Below are positions 11,901 through 26,900 of a DNA stretch of 64,000 nucleotides, piece by piece (positions within the stretch are counted from its first letter, which is position 1; every line of letters starts with the position of its first letter). A program made the translations under genes and the position numbers. Source of the stretch: Echinococcus granulosus (lineage: Eukaryota; Platyhelminthes; Cestoda; Cyclophyllidea; Taeniidae); assembly GCF_000524195.1 (NCBI RefSeq), contig NW_020170381.1, forward strand, positions 1,791,258-1,855,257, given 5' to 3'. Below the pieces are notes generated by a model. That model was not told the origin of the DNA. It worked only from the letters and a program-made list of their open reading frames with translations, and searched no databases.

Positions 11901-14900
11901 CGCATGTGCACATTCGTCTTTTCACACAGAACCCAGCTTCCCAATCCCAGAATCTCAGTCATCCTTCACCCATCAAACCTCTGACTACCTTCCCTCCACT
12001 GAGCGCTCTGAGAGCATAATCCATCTGAAATGCACCAAGAGCGAGACCTCGTTGAGCGCACAAACTCCCACCTCCATCGTTATGCCATGGCTCGAGTCAC
12101 TGCACCGCAAGTCGTCCTCGGCACCTCCTCCGGGGACGGTGGAGGCGGAGGCAAGAGCAGGAGAGTGGTCTACACCGCAGGTGGACAACACCCTCTCCCT
12201 ACACACCGATTTCGAGGAAGAGGAAGAATGTGATAAGGGGGCTTTAAGGGCGAAAAATGAGAAAGAAATAATGGCATTTGTTTCGCCCAGTGTCCACCCT
12301 GCAACGGCCTCAAGGGTGCATAGCTCTGATGAAACTGCCTCTGCTTCCTCAATCCCCTTCATCAGCTCCACCAGTGGTGTGGCGCAATTCGGAGGTGTGG
12401 GTGGCCAGGAATGTGTTTCTAACCATCACAGTCAGACCCCCATTAAGAGCACGATACTCCATACAAGTCTTCAGATGAACAGAACAGTAATTCTTGAGAC
12501 AGATGCGAAATCTAATTCCTTAATTCCTGAGGAGATACAGTCGGCAGCCATTGATGCTGAATCTGAGGGAGATGAAGTGGAGGCCTTGCAAGATAATGGA
12601 AGTATTGAGCTAAACCCCATTACGCCACTGCCAAGAAAACGTAAGAGGGCGTTTCAGCAGGAGGAGGAGTTTGAGGATGGTACGTGTAGGTGCACCTTGT
12701 GTTTGCACATTGCATGTTGTCAGTGTTTATTATGTTTACTTTTGTAATTTCAGTAGCAATATTTTTACAAAACATTTTCTAATTGGCATTATCCTGACTA
12801 ATTTTATTGCTATTGCTATCGTGATTAATTGTAAGTTGTAACGATAACATATGAGGAGATGCGTCGCGCATTCAGTTTATCAAGCAAATGTTAGTTATTG
12901 TGATTGGGCTTAGCAACCATGAAATAGCTGGCCCAATAAACACCTCTTATGGTTGCTTGCAAATGGGGTTCAAATCAAGTAGTGATTTGGACGACTTGAA
13001 GTTAGTGAACTTTAACAATATGAAAATCAAACTTTTGAGGTATAGTAAAGGAATGTGAGAATATTGTTGAGCCGAAATGCTTTAATGTGAACCTATAGAA
13101 GGTACGCCGTAACACACGGTCATTTAGCTGGTGTATCCCTTGCAAATTCTGGAAATATGTATATCTCCTGTTGCTGTTACCCTAGTTTCCACAGAGACAT
13201 TGTAATCATGTCTCAGCTGCAATAATTTTTTAACTTGCGTCGCTTGAAGTCAACAATAAGGCAAATGGTGCCGTCAGTACTTGCATCATTCGCTCATTTT
13301 AACATTAAATCTGAGAGTTGCAATCCTCAAAATTTGAAATAAACATGTATATATGCAATATCACATTGAATTAGTATTTTGTGCTGGCTACTCATTTAAC
13401 GTGCAAGATTAAAAGTGGCCGGGGTCTCCTTAACGTGTTGAAAAGAGGCTAAAAAGCACCAACCTGTTGCATTAGGTAGGTATTCTTGCTGTGTTCAAGT
13501 GCATATCTCTGTCAATTTCTCGTTGAATACCATTACTAAGTAATTACCTTTGCAATATTGGCAGTGAAAAGCCAGTATACTTTGAGCACTTGACATGAAG
13601 GTTACAAAATCCATAATGTGTTTCGCAGTAGAGGTAAGGTGTAGTGTAAGGTTTTACTTTTGTCAGTTTTCTTCTTTCTGGGAACTACATCCTCTCGAAG
13701 TACGATTGAAGACTTAATCATGTTATTCCTGACTTATTTTATTCATTGAGAAGTTCACAGCGCCTCCGCAGTGCAGTACAGTTCACGCGTGACAAAGAAG
13801 TTGAACCTTTCAACTGATAGTGGGGCACTGGTGATAAGCCTACGGCTTCTTATTCAAAAGGAGCTGGCTAATGCCACCCAGAAATAGGGAGACGGAATTT
13901 TTTGAGCCGCTTGCCTTTTCAGCCTCGCAGACAGAAGAATCTCAGACAGCAACAGGCACTCTAACACAGGATTCCGAGCAGGACTACTATGCCGGTGGGA
14001 GCAGGCAATCCGTCGGTGAGTCCCCTTCGCTTCTAAACTTTTCTCTTGAGTACTCGTCCAGCAGACAACTCGCGTCCCAACTAAATTCCCGTCAGGTTCG
14101 CCACAATTTACTGCCCTTTTTTGAACTGGTTATTATAAACTGTGAACTCGGGTTCAAATCCCTCTACAATCGATATTTGGCGAGGATTATGTAACCACTC
14201 GGGTACCAGTGACCTTGGGGCGCTAACTGGCCATCCCACGAACTCCCTTGAAGGTAGGAAGCGGGTATCCTTGGGCCATCGACACTGCTGGAGTGCGAGT
14301 TCTCATTTTTGGTATTTTACCGAAGGAGTTAATGCATGTATATAGATTCCTCGTTGATCAGCATCTTCTAAGCAAGAGCTAAACGATAGTATAATAATTC
14401 TACGACAAGCATAAAGAGCCCTTATTTTTTAGCCATTCTAAAATAAATGTGTATTATTACCACCACCCAGATGACGGCTATTAGCGCAATCAGTTTACTG
14501 CATCTAACAATCACATGACTCGATAAATTTATGCTTGTTTGTGGTAGCTTCTAGTTACACGATTCAGCGAAATATGCTTCGGTTAGCGTTGAGCATCGAA
14601 GGGGCCAGGAGAAATTTACATCCCCCTAAGGTAAATAGTAGGAGTGTACCCAACCCGTCAAGGCTACACCATTCAAGGAACACGGACTGCGTGTGCGCTA
14701 GAAGTATTGCCACAGCCAGCTCGCGGTAAGGTGCTCTGGTTGACCTGACGCGCGCACCACTCACAAACATGTTTTCTGCATGTCGCATCCTGCATCAGCC
14801 AATCGCATCACTGCGTGCGCGTGCGCACATCGGCGCATGTGCAACTTTAATCGATATGCGGGCTCGGTGCATGTAGGTCGGTATAGGCGCTTTCTTGAAT

Positions 14901-17900
14901 TCGCTTTGTTTTAACTTGCAGGCGGCTAAGGCGTACTCTTAGCCGTCTCGTTTTATTGGGCACAATTGAAAGTATTACTGGGCGACTAGTCACTATTACC
15001 GGCACTAGTTTTTGTCTGCCAAGTATCACACCATCACGTAGGCCGAAAAAGTGTACGGTCCATGACTTGACTACATCATGGTAACCGTGACTGGAAATAG
15101 TTTCTAGGCCTTTCTTCATTTGGGCCCTGTTCTTGCCCGCTATTACACTTCAGTAAATCTAGCTGATATTTCTGTGCCATATTCTTGGCAAATAATGGGT
15201 TGAACTAGCCTCCTTGAAAATGGTGGAATCTTCATGGTCACCCCTGCGCCTCAATTTTTGGTTCACGACTGCAAAAAGTTGTTAAATGGAAACTGGGATC
15301 ATTTGTGAGTTGTATACCTATTTTATTTCAGCTGTTTCGTTCCATAACAAAAAATTGAGCTTAGAAAGTGAAATTTGTTAATCAGCAAAATGGGTCAGAC
15401 GATGTCTTCAAGCGACAGTATCGTATCGGGCTTAGTTTCTGATATACCCTGAAAATCCCAGAACACTTCTAGGTCACATGGTCCGTGCAACTTACCAACC
15501 AGATAGTAAGTCCTCGCTCGTGTAGCCGCTCAATTTCTGGTACCATAAATTCCCGTGGATCCACACTTTCCTTAAATGTTATACTTAAATAATTGTCCTA
15601 TGTCTTTATCGCCTAATCTGGGCTACTCAAAGGTGGAAGAGATTTTCATGAGCAGTCTTCTAGGCATTCGGTCGTCCGAATTAGCCTCTGTAGTTTAACT
15701 TGAGCCCCTGTTATGACAGTAAGTTAATCAAGTAAGACCCCTTGTTTCCAGAAACGATCGAAAGGCAACCCTTTAAAGAAAGGAAAGACTAATGCTGCCG
15801 TTGTGTTAATATTTTTAACGTTTTTGAATACACCGTGGAGGGTTCGCAGTTTTCTTGTCACAAATCAACCAGACAACGCCGTGTAAGGGGTCCAGCCGGT
15901 TCCCCAGATCATCACAGCCCAATTGTGTTTTTATTGTCACCTCAGTAATCTGCGCCGTGTTTGGTCCCACGTGCCTTCTCACCTCCTTTGGGAACAGCAC
16001 AGCCAGCATTGGTTACTGCAGCCAAGGTCGCCACAGTGCGATTTGCAAAAATACTGCATTCAAGGTGGTAAAAACACAGGACCTATGTCCTTAATTGCAT
16101 AATTCTATTTAATCGGCTTATTTTGAAGTTGCTTGAAGGCCACGCCTAATTTGTCGCTCTTTGCTTGCCTAGTTATTGTGGGCTGATGAACTCGCGGGTA
16201 AAACTTTTTCAAAGCCTTACAGATCCACGCAATCAGTAGAGCAACACTCCACAAGCTCAACCAACCGGAACCAGACTTTAGTGAGACCATAAAGTAGTGT
16301 GCCTGAAATAAACTTTTTATCTCAGTCGCTTCATAAAACTACTTCTCCGTTGTACATGTTGCTGTGATAACATTGCGCCACCTCTGCAAACATACGCAAA
16401 CCTCTTTCACCGCTTTGCCCTTTTCGCCAATTGGGTCTTCATCCCACGAACCAACACATTTGGTTCCCAGCCCACATTCACGTAAAGGGACGCGGCAGGC
16501 CTCATAGCGCCAGTAACACCTGCTGCTCAACCGGACCCCGTTCGGTACTAAAACCTGGACGCCAGCTGCTCTAAATTCAGCGAGGTGTCTGAGAAACCAA
16601 GACCAGGCATTGCCGGCAGAAACCGGTTAGCCGCCCACTAATCCTAAATCAACTAAGTAGCCGACGGAACCGCCCTCAGCCTGCACAATAAAGGGGCAAG
16701 AGAACCGGCCGTGGGGGCAGCAACCCCCCGATGACCCCCCCCCCACAAGTCGATGGTCAAAACGCGTCCCTCGACTGGTCAATCCCCTCATCCAGATTAG
16801 CTTGCACACCAGAACTAGAGGCCGTCGCGATACCCCACGCCTGCCAGCTCACGAAACCGGCATCCCGATACTGAATGCCGCTGGGCCAGTGCCTAACAAG
16901 CACTTCCCAACGCAACCCAAGTACCGCTTCGCCAGAATCACCTTGCTAAGCGCTGCAGAAGCAACGCTTATACGGGACTCGGATCTCAGCCCCGTAGCAC
17001 CAAGAATAAGCACTCGCAGGCCCCTTCTGCGAAGTGCAGACTTCCAACCACTCAACGTAAGCCGCGCCCCCCATGAAATCGATAGCCCAGTTAGCGTAGT
17101 GTCTGAAGCACGAAGCCCGTCAGACATATTCACGCTGGGGAGCCCTCCCCCCAACAGTACGATGACAGCGAGACCCATGGTCGAGTGGCTAGACAAATAA
17201 AGCCCCAACCGAACACTGATCAAGAACACAGAGCATTGGCGAAAATGTGTATAACACCAACCAAATGGACATCTCAACGTTTCGAAAAAGTGGCACATGT
17301 CTATCACGAGCTCATGAACGACTTCAAATCACCCGCACTCGGTTTGAAGGTTTTTGATCCAGGTTGCCAATTTGCTGGGCAAACCTCACCATGCTTGTCC
17401 GTGAACTGAAAGGCGTCCAAGAGGCGCAGAGCCTCATCCACAGAGCGGCCGACGGGCAAATCATTGATGGTGATTTGACGCAGAACTCCCTTGTCATCGA
17501 TGATAAAAAGGCCGCGGAGGGCAATGCCTTGATCCTCGATCAGTACGCCGTAGTCGCGTGAGATTTTGTGGTTGGTATCGGCAAGCATCGGAATCCTCAT
17601 ACCTTGAACACCACCCTCCTTTCGGCTCACGTTGTTCCACGCCAAGTGACAGTAGCCGGAATCCGTTGAACAGGCAAGGAGCTGGCACCCACGCTGATGA
17701 AACTCATCAGCACGGTCGTTAAAAGCGATTATCTCAGTGGGACAGACGAAGGTGCTAGGAAGAGCAACGCTACTCTAAGCACGAATGCAGATTTCGCTTA
17801 AAATTTAGAAGAGCAAGACTTACAAATCCATCGGATAGAAGAAGAGAATCACATATTTCCCTCGGTAGTCCGACAAAGAAACATCCTTGAGTTCACCGTC

Positions 17901-20900
17901 GACAAGAGCCTTGCACGTGAAACTTGGCGCGAGCTTCCCAACAACAGCAGCCATCTCGCAAGCAGAAACAATGAAATTCAACAGCCATGGCCCCTTTTAC
18001 CGCCAAATATACCAGAGCGTCTTCTGCGTTCTGATTGGCCCACTAATCTTCGCCTTAAACGCATTGGTTTGTGTGCTCCTGCGTGTGGGTGTATGACGTA
18101 CGACCTTGGCGGAGATAAGCGATTGGTTTTGCCGCGGATTCTGAATTCTCTACCAAGCCCTGGTTATGTGTTCCTGATCTTTTTTTGACTGTCGTGGTGA
18201 TTTTCCGCGTGCATCTCGTAATGCAAACTCGTCAAATGTGTATTGGCGTCCCAGCGGCGGGTGAACGTACACCTTGATTGCGTCAATTTCCGGTCGATGT
18301 GTTTATACTAAGATAGGCAGAGGCGTCTGTGGAACATTTTTGACATGTCTGCTTTCTTGAAAAAGGAGATTGGAATCCGGCGTTTTTTAGTTCTAGATTT
18401 GGGTTAGTGCGTACTAGTCATCGGCTTGATAGCCATCTACGTATTAATTGATCAGCAATGTCTTTGTGTGGTAAAAGTTACGCGGAATGTTTCGCCTTCA
18501 GAAGAGTCACAATTCCCTAATCATCCTAGGGTTAGTTCGGCCAGCAAATGTGAGTGGGGCGGTGTCTATGGTGCAAATAGAGGGTGTGTATATGTTGTGC
18601 TTTGTGAGGCCGTAGTTCACTTGAAGGTAGTTAAATTGGGCGAGCTTGCTTCTAGTATAGGTGGTCAACTACTGCCGTGAAACAGGCCTCGTATTTTCGT
18701 CTCACTTCTTTAGGTCTTGGAGGTGGACACACCACGTGCAAAATAACCGCCAAACAAACTCCAGAAATATGCGTGAGGTATGAATCAAAGATGACTCGCA
18801 GACGGAAGCGTTGTACTTTGCGGTGGTGACCACAGTGGCATTATTCACTCAGTCCACTTTGTGCAGGCTTATCCTTCTTTTATAGCACACTTTTTATCAC
18901 CTCTTTGGCTGACCGCCTACGTAAGACCGAATAGAAACATTGTGTTGAATTGCCGTAGATTCAACCCCGCGATTCCCACCAAGGCCGGAAAAGCGGTCGA
19001 TACAACGGGGAGGCAGCCCGTCGACTTCTTACCTCTCCGACAACCCTCTATCTCCCATTGACTGCAGCAATCGAGCCAGTCTAAAAGCGGCTCCCCGCCA
19101 TGGTTAGCTTACATTTTTCTCTTCTGACCATCCAAATTAGGGAAAAATGTTCTATCAGTTCAAAATAATGATTCTAATTGAATACGAAGTTGCTTCAAAA
19201 TCTCCTTCACGCGCTAATTGTAGTCCTTGTTTGTTGAATCAATTGCAAACATTCCCCCAACCAACCCGATTAAGGTGAATGGGCATATCAGATGCAATGG
19301 TATCTTGGAACCATGCTTGCAATTCCGCATCGCCATGACATCCATTCTGCAGGTCAACCACTTACCATCTTTCAAAGTGCCGAATAATCACTCGAGACCC
19401 ACATCCGCTTCATTAAATACGACTCGTTTTTTGCCACCACCACAATGCACCCTTATTAATGGCTCCGTTAGAAAATACAATTTTGTTGAAAAGAATTGTT
19501 GGCAGAAAGCAAGCCACAGCTGTGTGGAAGTGCGGTAATTCCCTTCTGTAGGTCTTATTTTTATTTTGTCTTCGCACTGTTTAACTCTAAGGCGACAACA
19601 ATCGGCGAATGTCTGGTTCATTACATGGATAAATTAAACTATTGTCAACTGTTTACAAAATTTTAGATCACAACCAGTTCTGACAGACGATATGTCACGA
19701 TGGTGAATGTGCTTAGTAAATATGTTCAAGCAGTAATTTTGGTAGTGGGACGGTCTATGCCACCATTTAACATTCTTGGCCGTTTTCAAAGCTGTACTTA
19801 GGTGAATCTGATTCGTTAACATAGTAATGAGGGTTACTTTCACATTAAACTAGCTGATCTTGGAACTCGGAAAGTTGCATCATTGACCATACTTTTCCCA
19901 ATTGTCGTGAACTTGTCCCAAACTGTCTCTACCACATTCTTCCTTCCCCCCCCCCCCCCGTCCTTGAAAGTCGCGAACTTTGAGTAAGGAGGGGTTAAGA
20001 TGGAGCAGATAATTTATTTATTGGTATAATCCTAAGTTGCGCAGTGGGAATGATGGAAGGATGGATGAGCTCACTGGGGCAGCTTGATGCCCTTCTCGCC
20101 AGGGTGCCAGTTAACGGGGCATACCTCTCCGTGCCGGTCGGTGAACTGGAAGGCCTTTACCAGGCGCAGAGCCTCGTCTACAGATCTGCCAACTTGATTG
20201 TCGTTGATCTGAATACTGCGTATCTTCCCATCAGGACTTATGATGAAGAGCCCTCTGGTGCATTGATAAGTGAGATTTTGTAAAATCCCCATAGCAGCCA
20301 ATTTACCATCGTTACTTAATCATTTAAATTCAACTCTAATAACCTGATGGTTCACTGGTTTCTTTCTTGGGTTTGTCTTAGTTTCTGTAATTCAACATCT
20401 ATCACCCAACTTTAGGGACTCTGTAATGTTAAAAAATGTAAGATGAAGATTTACCTTTTTACTGCTATTCTCACACATTCTTGTTAATTTCTTCGAATTA
20501 ACTGTGTTATGAATACGTATTTCAGTTTTTTAATGCACATGATTACTATGGTGACATGTTACCAAACAAACAATGAATTGAGTTCACTAGACATCATTTT
20601 CGGGAAAGTTGGGGTTCAAGTGGCCTATTTAACAATCTAATGTTAGTGCTTCAACACTCAAATATGATCATCTTTACTAGAATGGCATAATCAGTTGCAT
20701 CCCCTGCCCTCGTAAAGTACCTGCCCAGAGATGACCCACGGATATTCTTACTAGGCTGGCAGTGGGTCCAATGTCAGTGCACTATGCTAACAACTCTTGG
20801 TGTGGAACCAATAAATGCAAACCTAATTATGCTGTGGCAAAGTGAAAGGCGAGGACTTGCCTAAAGGCAGTTCCCGCCTTTCTATCGAGGACGCCATAAC

Positions 20901-23900
20901 TATGCGAGATCTCCATGTTCCTGTCGGCGAGGAGGGGCAGGTCGAGTTTGCCCAGACCTCCCTTCGCCCGCTCCATGTTGCACCATGCGAGGTGCGAGAA
21001 TTGCGAGTCCGTAGAGCAGGCAATCACCTCGCAGCCGATCTTCCTAAAGTCCTCCAGGCGATCGTTGAATGCGAGAATTTCAGTTGGGCATACGAAAGTG
21101 CTGCAGGTGAAGAGGAGGGAGAAGATAACGGAAATGATGTCTAATGGAATAAACTCTTCCTGATGCTTATGATAGGATGGTGTGATGGGTATGTGAATTA
21201 ATAGTCGGAGGTTGATTGTCTTGTTTCACCAAAGCATGCGCATCACCATCCCTACGACGGTGATGCCTGTAGCGTGAGGTGTTTTCAAAGAGAAACGTAA
21301 TTACTAAAAAATAAAGTGTTCTTTGTTTCTGGATAGATAGGAAGTGTGGTATTCGATTGAAAAAGTCTCAAATTATGTATTGGAAAGGAATTGTTCTTCT
21401 TTATAGTTTCCTGAATGGTCTACGCAAACAAATCTAGCCACATAACTTGTAGTTTCGTAGTCCAAGATAAACAGCCTGCATGTTGGGCAGATGGAAGTCT
21501 GCAACAAACTAGAACGTTTCCTTGCTATTATCCACTGATGCCTCTCATATCGTGCTTGTCCTCCACTTGTAGACATGACCCTGTGTCGCTTTTACCTTTT
21601 TTATTCGCTCTTCTTATCGACACAGATTTTCGTCTTATTTTACCGAAATCACCTCCGACTCCCTGTCTTCTCATCCACTTAGCACTATTTTCCTCATGAA
21701 TTATCTTATTTGGTATACAAACAGTCGCCGTCTGATATAGTTATTTGCTGACGAACTACTCATAAAACTATGCGGGAAGTCAATGAAACAGCGGAATTCA
21801 ACTCACAAGTCTTGAGGGTAGAAAAAGAGAATGCAGTACTTCCCCTTGTAGTCGTTGATGTGAATGTTCTTCATCTCTTTTCTGACTATGGCTATGCCAG
21901 AGAACTCGGGCGCCTGGTCACCGGTTCTCATGATCTGTCAAGTCAATCGTTGCCTGACTAGTGACCTGCCGTACTTCTTTATATACTTCATCAGAGATCA
22001 AAGGGAACACTTGAGAGGCTCCTCAAAGGCATCTCTTTCTTCGCCTGCACCACCCACACCACTGTCAGAGCCTTCACTACCAGCGCATTGTGGCACCGGT
22101 TTTTAATGAAACATTTTTTCTCTACTTTTCCACAGAACCCCGGAGAGAGTAACAGAGGCCATACCAGATACTCTGCTTTTCATTCGTCTTCATCAGTAGG
22201 TTTTCATTGCTGTCATGTGTCATCATCCGGCCCTGTTCAAGTTTTCTCGAGCAGTTGCTGGTGTTCATGCCTCATGAACACGTGTTTCAGTCCACATGAG
22301 GTGGTGTTGACTTTTCCGAGGCCGAGACTCGTAAATGGTGCTCTCAGCCACCCGTGCGCACCGTGTTTTCATCGGTTTTATTGATTTCCAATACACCTAA
22401 TTTATCTGCGAGTACTGTGCCAGTTAACTGTACTTGCAGTTTTTTTTCCTCATTTCAATTTTGCCGTATCCGGGTATTTCAGCATTTCTCTTCTAGTAAT
22501 CAGCTAACTGTACCATATTTTACGAAGGTGTTGAGGAATGCAAGCTATCCTCCATCGTTACAAGCGTGCCGTAGCCAGTAATATAGGACTTTAAGAGGAA
22601 TTACGGTGAGAAATAAGAGCGGTGGCACCACTTTTTACCCAATTCCATCTGGCCCGACTGACAGAACTGGGTGCGGCACATTCGCATACCAGTTGTGCAA
22701 TCAGGAGATCAAATACATTGGCAATTAAAAGTCGCAACTTATCACTCGTGAAGGACTCTGCCTGCCTTTTTGCAGAGTACGAAATATTCTAGGGCGCAAC
22801 CTACTGTGAAAATGAGTGCAAATGAGTGTCTACATTTTTTTACCTTGTTTGTAGGAAAAAGTGTTAAACTAAATCAGAATGTAGAGGAGCTGGTAATCCA
22901 GCCTGAAGATGCCCTCTCGCATGGCAATCCTTTCCGCAGTCCTTTCGATCCGCGTTCAGAGGAGGATTTGGTTTCCTCAACCTACAGAGGGAGCGAAAGT
23001 GGACCTACCTCGAGCTCTGGAAGGCACCGACGTCGTGGGTGGCTAGAGGATGGAAGTGGGACGGAACCATTGTTTGATGGGTTCGAGCTGAGCGCTGAAC
23101 ACCGTGAAGGAAAAGGTAGATCGCTGCCAATTATCACCATATTCTAAGCTGAACTCTTAACATTGTAATTTTGAATTACGTATAGTCGAGCTCGAATCCT
23201 GAGAGGCGTAGGCTGTTATGTGACAGGGAGCACCGAAGACGCAGCCCTACTTAGCTTTGCAAAACCAAAAAAAGTGAACAAGTTCATGTTAAACTTCCTT
23301 TTCATTAAATAAATTTACTTAAGCCTTGTAATGCCTCCTGACTTCTATTCCTTATTTTAAAGCCTTATAACGGATGACATGAATTATCGTGTAAGCATAA
23401 AAGCCTAAAACAGATAATTTGCGGGTCCTACGTCGTAGTCATTAAGTTGACATGAAAATGTGGTTTTCATTTGCCGGCCTGGTACGCCGCCGGCGTATGG
23501 TGACTCACCCGTCTTAGTCATTGCGCGAACGTCGGGCGCTCCATTGGTAGTCTGTGGCCCTGTTGGCGCAACTCAATTGTGTGGGCGGATTTAAAAATCC
23601 AGCCTATTTGCCTTGAGAGTAATTGGGACCACTGCCATTTAACGAGGCCTTTATCCTTGTTTGTCACTTCATATAAACGCCCTCAGTCTTTTTTGCCACA
23701 AGGTGTCTACTTATGCCGATCAAAGTCCGATTACTTGTGCTAGTAAAAACCTAAGAGGGAGTCTGTAAATGGGCGCGACCCCTCAAATTACGCCCTTAAA
23801 TAAAACAGCGATAAATTCGGATGCTAAGAGAAGTGTGAGATCTGTGTTATGTTTTGCCTGGAATGATGAGAAACCGCCTGGATTTCGCCTTAAAAATATG

Positions 23901-26900
23901 CAGTAAAATTCCTCCCCACTTCAATGTGTATATCTTATTGCTTCCATCTCAGAAACGAACAGCCGCAACGCCTACGATGTGGAACCGCTGCCAGCACCAC
24001 GCCATTCACGGTGGAAAGCCAAATGGGCGAATGGGGAGCCTCCTCGTGTAGTTCCCGCAATGCATGCTTTGGAAGAGGAAGTAGAGGAGAGGGAAGATGA
24101 CGACGACGATGACGACAGTTGGGTGGACGAGGAGAGTCGCCTTCGTCCACCAGCCCTCCCCATAAACTTCGAGGCTGCTCTCGCCGGGTTACCCAGTAAA
24201 ATTCTTACATTTTATTCAGTATACGGTCCTAAAGCATCTATTCATTCTCAATTTCCTGCTATTTTCATGTTAATGTTCTCTTAAAACGAAATAGGCTTAA
24301 ACCACACATTAATGTTCATTTAATTTTGACAACCATGCATGGTAGTGGTATGAAAATAGAACTTGGTAACTGTTTTGAAGGATTGAAAACCTCTTTTGAC
24401 CTTAGCTGAGGACCCTGCAACGCGCACCAGGCGCCTACGACCACTACAGTACCCCCTCTACGTGAATGTCGCCGGTGACCATGATGGCATAGGAGGCGAT
24501 ATCTACGAGCGGGCCAAGTCGTACGGAGATACAAGGCCATTAAGGACGATGGATCAAAACATTCCTGAGGAAGGTATGCCCATCAAACGTTTATTTAAGG
24601 TTTTGCAATGGTGAATGGAAGGATCAACCCTCACGCTTGGGCACATTTTTGGTAACTAGAACTACCAGACACTCTTTTGATCCGCACGCGTCGTCGCACA
24701 ATGAGTGGGGTGACTGGTTTTCTCCCACGCAGTTCAACTCTCTCCTCCAGCTCCATTTGGTTTGGGGACCATCCAGTCCCAACGAAGACGCAGATCTACG
24801 CCGCGGAGCAATCGCCCCTGCGTCTTTCCAGCATACAGTTGCAGGCGCAGGCGGAAATTGCACGGCGTCGCTCCCGCAACAACTTGGCGGCACGCAGCCT
24901 CATCAGCATCGGGAATGGCGGGGGTGGTGGCACACGGCGTAGCCGTAGCCTTGAGCGCCTGCGAGCACTAGGGCCCTCCGCATCGGCGCTCTACGGTCCT
25001 ACCGGTAGGAGGATGCACGGCGGTGCACCGATAGTAGAGCGCGCCATCAAACGGCACGCGAGCAAACGCGATGGCTATGAGACGCTCTCGCTGGTCCACG
25101 TACCGAGACTGGAGGAGCAGCCCTCTTCTGTTATCACCGACACTGCTGCAGAACAGCGTGAATTGCGCCGACCCGCGTCCTCTGCCTCGATGGCAAGGTA
25201 TTGGACCTCAACGGGGACTTCGCAGATGAATGGTGTCCGGAGTAAGCCCCAATCTTCCATTGTTTAATTTGCGAATCTCTCGATATGCAGACTACAATCA
25301 CCAAAACATCAAAAACTTGCCTATGTTTATCATTTGATCCAACGTAGATAATGACTGACATGGTGTCGGTGCTAGAGATGAAAAGAGCTTGTGCAAAGCC
25401 GAACGCTTACACTTTGTTTCCTCATTACTATGTGGTTACAACAGTTTTCGAAAATTTTTTGAACTGTCTAATTAAATAGGAGATTTTTATTGTGATGAAA
25501 TGTAGTTTTGGATGATATTGGAGACGAATCAAACCGATGTTTCATATTTCTGCAGAATTCAAATATATCCTTCTTTACACAGACAGACATGTTCAATCAC
25601 TGTAACCCCTGCCGATCTCGCCTTCTTATATTGTTAAAGAGGCCAATTGGTACTGGCCACCTGTCTCCTGAAATTAATCATCCCGCTTTGTAATTTTACT
25701 AATTATTTTCGAAACATTTGTTCCTAATCAGTGATGCCAAGGGAACAACTGACATCTACCAGAATTACTGATTCATGGAAGTTTTTTCAAAAAAGACATG
25801 ACCACTTTCTTCGTTTATTCATTATTAGGTGAATGAGCTCACTCCATTACTGATTTAGCAATTATGGATGTATTCTTGGTGGGTCTCTAACCTGCATAAA
25901 CTAACGAACGTAGATAAAGAGATTGTAACTACGTATCGGTGAAGAGGGGGTCAAAACTCTTCTCCTTTCCTTTACTCAAAACTGTCACCTCACATTTAGC
26001 TTTCATGCGTACATTTTCATGAAGATGCCTTAACCCTTCTCAGGTTGTGCAATCTCTTTACACCACGTTAGCACAATGCAGGGCGCCTCTCCAGTGTTTA
26101 TGTGCATTGTTGCGTTTGAAGACTGATCAGTGCCTATTTCAGTTGAGCCGATTTCTTGTGAGTGCCCTAAGCTGTAGGGGCGTATTGACGGGTACTGATT
26201 GCTTTTATTGTCACTCAATTCAAATATCTCTTGGCATGACTCCACATGACCATGATTCAACCTTTACTTGCGCTTTTTTCGAATTGTCATCTCGCCTAAC
26301 AATCAGCAAAATATACGTCACCTATTTGAGGACCTAAGCCTTTACAATGACACACATGTATAGTTTATGCAGCAGTCGCGTCTACTGTCTTTCGTGTTTT
26401 TATCTAGAGCCTAACCACTTCCCTCAGTTATCCCACACCACCTTTCCAAACATCAACGCAGTCTAACTCTTGCTGTTTGGGTTTTGGCGATACGTAGTGC
26501 TCGTGGTTGCTGGTGTTTTTGATGTAAGGGTTAAGAGGGGAGGTTGACCACGGGCAAATCTGCAGTCGTCCAATCAACTGTCACATCCACTGGGTGGATT
26601 CGCTGCTCGCCTGAACAGAAGGGGTGGCAGTGAACGCTCGAATTATCACGAAGATCATGTCTTTATAAGTGCGTGGAAACGCTTGTGCATTATCACTCCT
26701 CCTCCCGGGAACGTAATGAATGGAAGTGAGTGTGCCATTGGTTAGACATCAATTGAATTTGATCAAAAAGCCACGCAGAAGGTGAAGCAATGGTAATAAC
26801 TAAGTGGAATTTGATCGGCCATCAAATTAGGATATGCATATGATTTTGAAGTAGGCCTTCAGCGATAGCGAAGGCACTCGAGAATTCCCCACTACGATCC

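Noticed and set aside
14140..14180. ggttcaaatcc, a perfect tRNA B-box.
   Set aside because: No acceptor stem or A-box at the right distance, so no tRNA fold. It may be a relic of a tRNA-derived repeat.
16802..17307. Long overlapping open frames on both strands next to the first peroxiredoxin.
   Set aside because: They result from GC-rich sequence with few stops. There are no splice sites, domain motifs or codon pattern to support either strand.
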